In this document: piece after piece, positions 58,196-64,000 of the stretch
How positions within the stretch are numbered: the first letter of the stretch is position 1
How the letters are laid out: each line of letters opens with the position of its first letter
Assembly: GCF_000005505.3 (NCBI RefSeq)
Contig: NC_016134.3
Coordinates: forward strand, 31,992,150-32,056,149
From: Brachypodium distachyon
Lineage: Eukaryota > Streptophyta > Magnoliopsida > Poales > Poaceae
DNA length: 64,000 nucleotides
Reading direction: 5' to 3'
Notes under the pieces: model-generated
Told to the model about the DNA's origin: nothing
The model's database searches: none
Seen by the model: only the letters and a program-made list of their open reading frames with translations
Made by a program: the position numbers and the translations under genes

Positions 58196-58707
58196 GATCG
58201 GAGCTCGCCGGCCATGGAGACGGTGGCCGCCGGCGCGGGGGGGAGAGAGGAGGAAGGGAGAGGGAGGAGGCGCTACCGGGGGGGATCGCCGGCGGCCATG
58301 GTGCCTTCGGGCAGCGCTTCGCCGTCGCCGGAGAAGAAGGGGCCGCAACTGGTCCGTTCCGACGCGCAGCGCGACCAGCTGCGGCTCTGTTCTGCGTATT
58401 TAAACCGCGACACTCATCAATGGCGGTCGGGACTTGGGCGGCCGTTATTGATAATAAGGGGTACATCAGTAACGGTCGTGTTAGGGCGACCATTACTGAT
58501 GCGTGGTTCATCAGTGGCGGTCGACTCTTAACCGACCGCCACTGATGTCTCTCGCGCGGTATGATGGTTCGTCAGTGGCGGACGCGCGAGGCGACCGCCG
58601 CTGATGTATGGCTGGGCGGGGACGGCAAGACCCCGCTCTGTTCATTAGTAACGGTCACGGCCACGACCGACACTAATGTTGTTCATCAGTAACGGTCGCG
58701 CCGGATC

Positions 58708-58778
58708 GGTCTATATGTAACGGCACATCAGTAATGGGTCCGGCGCGACCGTTACTGATGTGCCGTTACATATAGACC
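58708..58778. repeat. Perfect 27-bp inverted repeat beside the right CACTA 2 end
   Basis: The arms are 58708-58734 (begins ggtctatatgtaacgg) and 58752-58778 (its exact inverse), with a 17-nt loop. It lies immediately inside the terminal repeat. Confidence 0.95.
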
Positions 58779-58795
58779 ATTTTGTAGTAGTGTCT

Positions 58796-59980
58796 AGAGC
58801 CCATGATCCAATCTCGTTGTTGCTGCAAGACGGACGATATGGTTTTTAGGGCGCGCTCGCTCGTCACTGCTCGCCGCTGTTCAACCACATCTAGTCGGCA
58901 TCTTCATCACCAATCGTTGACGATCAACAAACACAACCGCCGCCCAAGCTCTGGCGTAGGCTGATCCGCAAGCTGCCATTGCCCTTCAACAACACCAGCG
59001 GCACCAGATCGCCATGTCGGCAGCGCAGCGTAGTAAAACATCTTGAGAGAGACATGTGTTGTTGTTGAAGACGAGATCGTTTATGGCCTTCTAGAGTTGC
59101 CAAAGGAGACTGTAGACAGACGCGTGTTAGCCATTCATCGGAACATAGATGGGAGGGTTGATGTCCCAGAACTCTTTCATGCACCTGAGGGCTGGTTGTA
59201 TACCAAGCATCATCTAGACCGCGAAGGTAGACATACATTGAAAGAAGAGGTGGAGCCCAGTTTCGACAGCACCACACACTTCACAGGTAGAAGATGGAGT
59301 GCCATTCTTGTAGAATAGGTTATGCCTGGTGTTGATACGATCTTCTCTTCGGTGGCCAGCCTCGTGAAGATCTTGATTTTAGTGGGAGCTTGGAGTTCCA
59401 CGAGTGCATGGCAGATTGATCCGACATGTCAACAATACTGAGCATCTTGTAAACTGCTCCAGAGTTGAACTTTTCTGTCAGGCCCCACTCAAGAGAGGAA
59501 TTGTCTTCATCATTGGTGGGATGACACCAAGGATTCATCTAATGAGAGGAATTTCTCGCTCAGCTGTGGGAGACCAGACCGGAGAACATCGTCAACAAAG
59601 ATGTTGGGGCGAGTACAGTGTGAGTACAAGGCAGCCATACTGTTGCAAAATTGCTTGCCTTCTTGATTCCAGACATCCAACAAGGAGGAGGTAGATTCAC
59701 CATCGCCCAAAACAACCTTAGGGACCCTGCGGTAGAGCGGTAACCCTGCAACAACAATTTTCTCGAGGAAGAAGGGGGAGCCGAAGGCCGTTTTTGCAAC
59801 GGATCCAGTTGCCTAGGAGACCATTGACGAGGATGCTCGTGTGGCCACTGGCAAAAGTGTCCCCCATCGAACGGCACCGACGGTAATTGAAGCCCCTGGC
59901 TTTGAGGATGAGGATGAGGCTATTCCAACTAACCGAGTCAAAAGCTTTGGAGAAGTCAATTTGGAACACAATCAAGGGGG
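58796..59980 (-). pseudogene. LINE fragment: RT core to zf-RVT
   Basis: RT palm sequence Q-I-D-F-S-K-A-F-D-S-V-S-W at about 59960 is followed by I-L-V-N-G-L-L-G-N-W-I-R-C-K-N-G-L-R. A deletion or scramble removes the Y-A-D-D region. The zf-RVT part follows near 59470-59200 (L-P-L-K ... C-E-V-C-G-A-V-E-T-G-L-H-L-F-F-Q-C) over several frames. It ends at the CACTA 2 edge, so the transposon may have inserted into it. 60000-60516 has no recognisable feature. Confidence 0.7.
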
Positions 59981-60516
59981 GTTTGGATGAGTGGCAAGAA
60001 CGAAGTGTGGCATGATGTGGTTTTCACGAGATACTTTTGTAGAAACTAGGGACTAGAGATGGGAGACTGGGATGAGGTCGAGGAGATTAGGGTTGGAGAC
60101 TAGATACTTGATTGTGACTTGGTTAGCATGAACGTTCTGTGTCAACGCAGAGAAGATAGATGGTCTGGATTTGTCTAAAAAGATGGGCTATATGGTCCTT
60201 ACTCGAAGTTTGCATTTGGGACTACAAAACCTTGGGTATTCATCGTCTGCCATCCACCTAAATACCATATCTCCGCTTTCACATAATGCACTTTGTCGCC
60301 ACCATGACGTTCCTCCCAAGCTCCACCACCACCCCGGCCTCCCTCTCAATCTCAAGTTGCACCGTCATCGGGACCTGGAGGAGCTCTGCCGCCGCCATAT
60401 GTAGCATGAATCAACCTTAATTTCCTTGCTTCAAAACAATATAGGCACAACCACACGAGCTAGGCATTAAGCATCCACCAAACGCTTGCCTTAGCCCCTA
60501 ATGCATTTCTAACCTA

Positions 60517-60640
60517 CTCCCTCTGTCCAACAAAAGATGTCTCAAGTTTCTCAAAATTTGGATGTATCTAGACATGACTTAGTGTATAGATGCATTCAAA
60601 TTTAGTTAAAGTTGAGACATCCTTTGTTGGACGTAGGAAG
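60517..60640. mobile_element. Stowaway MITE (124 bp), intergenic copy
   Basis: Starts CTCCCTCTGTCCAACAAAAG and ends with a near inverse, between TA dinucleotides. It has the same length and interior as 43051-43174. 60643-61063 has no other feature. Confidence 0.9.
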
Positions 60641-61063
60641 TACTTAAAACTTCTTCAACTTTGGCTGGTATTGTATAGAAGTATTATTGAGATTGATCGA
60701 ATGAAAATAGTATCATTCATAAAAATATAAAATAATTGTTTTATGGTTCTATACAAATTTGCCAATATGAATGGTGGTTTAGTAATTTGCTTTGTAATTA
60801 ATCCTTGATTGTAAGAGTAACCGTTGCTTGTTATGTTTTTTCTGTTTGCTTTTCTTAACATAGAGACATGATGACTTCATAACAATCGGCTTGATGGCTA
60901 TGTACATCAACCGATAAAGAGGTTATGAGATGCCCTCTTTTTTGGAAAGAATATAATAATTGGGTTGTGAACATCTTCAAATGTAGAGACCAGGAGAGTC
61001 GTTCTCTTACATTATCTAAAGAATATTGACCTACCACATATCTGTGCCTGCTCCTCCCAATCC

Positions 61064-61203
61064 TAAGGATGTAAACGGCGCAGGAATGGACGCCACGAGG
61101 CCCTTTTGGCACAGTTTGTGGCACAATTTTTTTTTTACTTCGCTGCTTTTGACATGTAAACGGGCTTAAATGGGCCTTAAACGGCTGCCCATTTACATCC
61201 CTG
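61064..61203. mobile_element. hAT-like MITE (140 bp)
   Basis: Ends taaggatgtaaacggc and the inverse of cagggatgtaaatggg. Perfect 8-bp duplication CCCAATCC at 61056-61063 and 61204-61211. Same family as 48420-48547. Confidence 0.85.
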
Positions 61204-61211
61204 CCCAATCC

Positions 61212-62143
61212 TCATCTTGACCCTTCTTCTGCTGTCGTCGTCGACCTGTTTGCTACCGCCAAGTCGACTTCCTACACCTCAATCAGGCCACTCCCTCTAA
61301 AGCTCAGCTTCCTAGGGAGGCAATGGTGAGCCTCCAGGGACGACATAGTGATTTTTGTGATCCAGATATACTTATACTGGATAAAAGGTAATGACAAGCA
61401 TTCGATAAATTTTTGTGCACATATACGACATCTATCCGATAAACGTCTCATAACCTTTATATTCAGCAGATAAAGAAATAGCTGGTCAGAGAAACCACAA
61501 ACTAAGCCTCAAACGGTCGTAAGGTAGTATTCTCCAGCACGTATGTCTCCTAAGAAGATACAGTCTTTGCACCTAATCAGTGTATGGCCGTGCATTAGAG
61601 AACAGAACGAGCAAACATGAAACCAACGCAAAAGACAATAGAGCTTCGCTGGTGTGAAAGGATATTGAAGGAGACTGCCAATTTCTACTTGGCGGCATCC
61701 ACATATATAGAAAAAGGAAGCAGGACAACCTTTTGCTACGTATTGTTGATTAGGTGTAATTCTACCTTGTTTCAATTCTCCTTTTTTGAATTTCATTAGA
61801 TTGTCAGTTTCTTACATGAATGTGCCCACATGGGACCCAGCATTTAGATAGGGAAATTTTCTCCTGGAGAGATTCACTCGGCATCTGATTTAAGTAACCG
61901 ATAATGTGAGATAATGGCAGTATCTGCTTCAAATTTTCAATTAGTCCAAGATGCTGGCTATTTGTCACAAATTCTGGGTGAACTACTAACTTGTCAGATA
62001 GTGGCACTATCTGTTTAGAAGTTAAAATAGCCCACGGTAGGGGTGAATTTGTGCCAATTCTCCGTGAACTACTCTAGATCCAACGTCATGTGCTGAGCGG
62101 GATTACATACAATGCTGTAATAGGCCAGGCAGGCTGTTCGGCA
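61212..62143. other. Intergenic sequence and MND1 3' flank
   Basis: No gene recognised. The right part (toward 62143) should hold the MND1 3' UTR. A small palindrome cagatagtg-g-cactatctg lies near 61995. Confidence 0.4.
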
Positions 62144-63895
62144 TCACTGCAGATATTCAAAGTCTTCAGTTATGCCCACCTGAAATTTCACAACAACACA
62201 AATTAGAAGAATGCAGGAGCAGTTTAGGTTTCCAAGGGAAAATATCTTATGGGGAAAATGAGTATACGGCTTAGTCAAAGCTTAGACCTCCCGAAATAAA
62301 AGGAAACTAAATCTCAAGCTGTAGTTGTTACGTGCAATGTCAACAAATCTAAACTACCTAGTAGGTATCTATCGTCACCTACGAACAATTCAATTATTGT
62401 TCAGATGTTTCAATCTTCCAGCCAGTACAAACTAGTAAAAGGATGGCATGAGCTTCTGAATCCTGGTATCGAATTTGATTTATGTTAGGCAGCATGACAC
62501 ATCACTTTACTGTTAGGTTCTTGAAACTTAACTCTAGCCAGATAAGTACAGTTGTGGTACACTGTATGAGCTCTCTACTGGACAGAAAAAAGGCTTCGCA
62601 ATCAAGTGGGCAAGCAGGTTTGAGGTATATACTTCTCTAAGTTGCTCCGCTTACTTTACTCCCATGCATAAATACAAGGCCTCATGTAGTTGCACTGCTC
62701 CATGGATAAAAGATACAGCACAAGACACATCTAGTCCATGAAGATTGTATTAGTTGCAGACTTTTTGGGGTGCCTAATGGATGCGATAAGCTTGGCATGT
62801 TAGAGAGGACAAAAGCAGCAAGAGCAAAGTCCAGGTGGACATGATTTTGTGTCATCGTTTTAGAGCATGAGCAGAGCTAGGTACAGGTTACTGGGGTCAG
62901 CTGACTCCAATGGCGCAGTGCAATTTCCTTGGCAAATTAGGGATAATTCACTAGTACAACATGAAGGTAATGCCAGTGCAATGGAGGTGACCCCAGTGCT
63001 CTTATCAGATAGCTTTACCCCTGTGCTAGAGCCCGAAACAGCGATACCAGCTAAAGATCTGGCTGTCACTAGCTTAAGAACTTGAAGGAAAATAAGAATA
63101 TTTACTGCACATACAAAATCGCATATTTCGTAAATTCAATAGGGCAGATATTCTTATGTCACTATACTTTATGGTCTCATGCTTTTCAAAATTTTCATGT
63201 TCATCCAATAATTATCATTGAACTCTCGCAGGGCCATGTCAAACCACTCTGTACTGTCCAAGCATCATTCTTCTAAACGCTAACTGTTGATTCACCCAAG
63301 GTCCAACATATGCTGAGTTGTGAATCATTAGTTTCAATGTTATGACTCTAAAAGTAAGTAGCAGTGTCGCCATCTCTCAGTATGCCCTTTTTACGTATGG
63401 AAAGATTTTCCGTTATTGTCATCTAGATCCTGTCTATAGATTCAATAGGAGTACCATATGGCTGGGATGCGGGTGCAAACCACCCTTTGTGCATTTTATG
63501 GGCAGTAGCTAAATATTTGCACCACTGAAAGAAAAGGCAAAACTGACCTTCCAAGTACCAGCCCACTGGCAATATTCAATGACATCTTATATTGCGATCT
63601 TGTCTATTGGATGTCAGGAAAGATGCATAAACACCTTAAACACTAATAAAATGTGAAGGTGGGTACAGAACCTACCTCCCTGTACATGTGTTCGAGTTGT
63701 TCTTTTGCTTGTGGAAATGTACTAGAACACCATTGTTGCAAAGTGAAGATGTTGTCTGAAATTCCATTCAAAATGTCATTAGCCTAATTGATGATAGGCA
63801 AGCATCAGTCATATATTTCTAGCGAAATGGGGAAGCAGAACTAGTGGTACCTGTCCATCTGTTAGCTGCTGAATGGGCAACCTCAGTAGCATCCT
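62144..63895 (-). CDS. MND1: MND1 meiotic recombination protein, last three coding exons
   Basis: Exons on the minus strand: 63895-63851 (E-D-A-T-E-V-A-H-S-A-A-N-R-W-T), 63755-63676 (D-N-I-F-T-L-Q-Q-W-C-S-S-T-F-P-Q ... H-M-Y-R-E) and 62179-62144 (V-G-I-T-E-D-F-E-Y-L-Q, then TGA). All junctions are GT-AG and the phases close (45, 80 and 36 nt). This matches the C-terminus of plant MND1, which pairs with HOP2 to help RAD51/DMC1 strand exchange in meiosis. The start and most of the coiled coil lie to the right of the window. The 1.5-kb intron 63675-62180 holds only short, unconvincing open frames. Confidence 0.85.
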
Positions 63896-64000
63896 CTGCA
63901 ATTATCATCAGACAGTTTCAAATAAAGAAAAATACTGCAATAACTTGCATGTTAAAACATTAGCCTAAAGAGATATTTGCATGTAAAACAAATTCAGAGT

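Larger units (their letters stand above)
49136..58792 (-). mobile_element. CACTA transposon 2 (9,657 bp)
   Basis: Left end CACTACTACAGAAGG; right end is the inverse of CACTACTACAAAATGG. The flanking triplets tcc / tct match at two of three positions. The subterminal motif is cagtaacggtcg / cgaccgttactg, different from CACTA 1. Genes run on the minus strand: TNP2-type transposase (57.85-54.7 kb), internal motif cluster (54.5-54.36 kb), second gene with Ulp1-like end (53.07-49.7 kb). It carries a host SNF2 exon fragment on the plus strand. Confidence 0.88.

Noticed and set aside
58214..58531. Plus-strand open frame near the CACTA 2 right end
   Set aside because: Antisense to the transposase leader and running into subterminal repeats. 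No domain.
62840..63085. Short open frames inside the large MND1 intron
   Set aside because: No family match, no splice consistency, and placed within an intron supported by flanking exon phases.

Overview
This window looks like nuclear DNA of a grass, most likely Pooideae (Triticeae, Brachypodium or a relative). The evidence is plant-type GT-AG introns, Stowaway MITEs with CTCCCTCCG-type ends flanked by TA, CACTA transposons with CACTACTAC ends, hAT-type MITEs with 8-bp target duplications, chromovirus-like Ty3/gypsy and LINE debris, and host proteins that match grass families. Nothing bacterial or organellar is visible. The species cannot be fixed from the sequence alone.

Host genes. (1) A minus-strand NAM-associated/SANT-like pseudogene (about 4.4-6.5 kb) carries four in-frame stops and a 307-bp hAT-like MITE. 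(2) A plus-strand MCTP (multiple C2 and transmembrane region; FTIP/QUIRKY type) gene has a leader at about 20.5-20.8 kb and coding sequence at 22,476-24,790. It is broken by two small frameshifts. (3) A complete eleven-exon TGA-type bZIP transcription factor gene lies at 40,519-48,041 (472 residues); all exon phases close. (4) The last three coding exons of the meiotic recombination gene MND1 lie on the minus strand (63,895-62,144). The rest of MND1 lies beyond the right edge.

Repeats, left to right. A broken retrotransposon-type ORF set (0.2-2.6 kb). Two possible Helitron 3' ends (8.67 and 10.81 kb). A solo LTR (12,468-13,329, duplication AGTTT) that carries a piece of ubiquitin coding sequence. 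A LINE fragment (13.5-14.85 kb). A decayed minus-strand Ty3/gypsy element (14.86-19.5 kb). A degenerate four-unit tandem array (19.6-20.1 kb). Then a deep nest at 25.6-37.8 kb: an outer element with inverted arms, a LINE in its left arm, a Stowaway MITE in its middle, a 9.5-kb CACTA element in the Stowaway, and a second solo LTR (AATAC duplication) in the CACTA. An orphan CACTA end follows at 38.6-39.8 kb. A second full-length CACTA (49,136-58,792) lies downstream of the bZIP gene and carries an SNF2 helicase exon fragment. It is followed by a minus-strand LINE and two small MITEs.

The two full-length CACTA elements share one layout: terminal repeat cluster, TATA-like box, TNP2-type transposase gene, then an internal copy of the same repeat cluster with its own TATA-like box, then the Transposase_24/Ulp1-like second gene. 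The internal cluster looks like a second promoter or binding cassette and is the most interesting structural observation here. Both transposase genes are broken, in largely different places.
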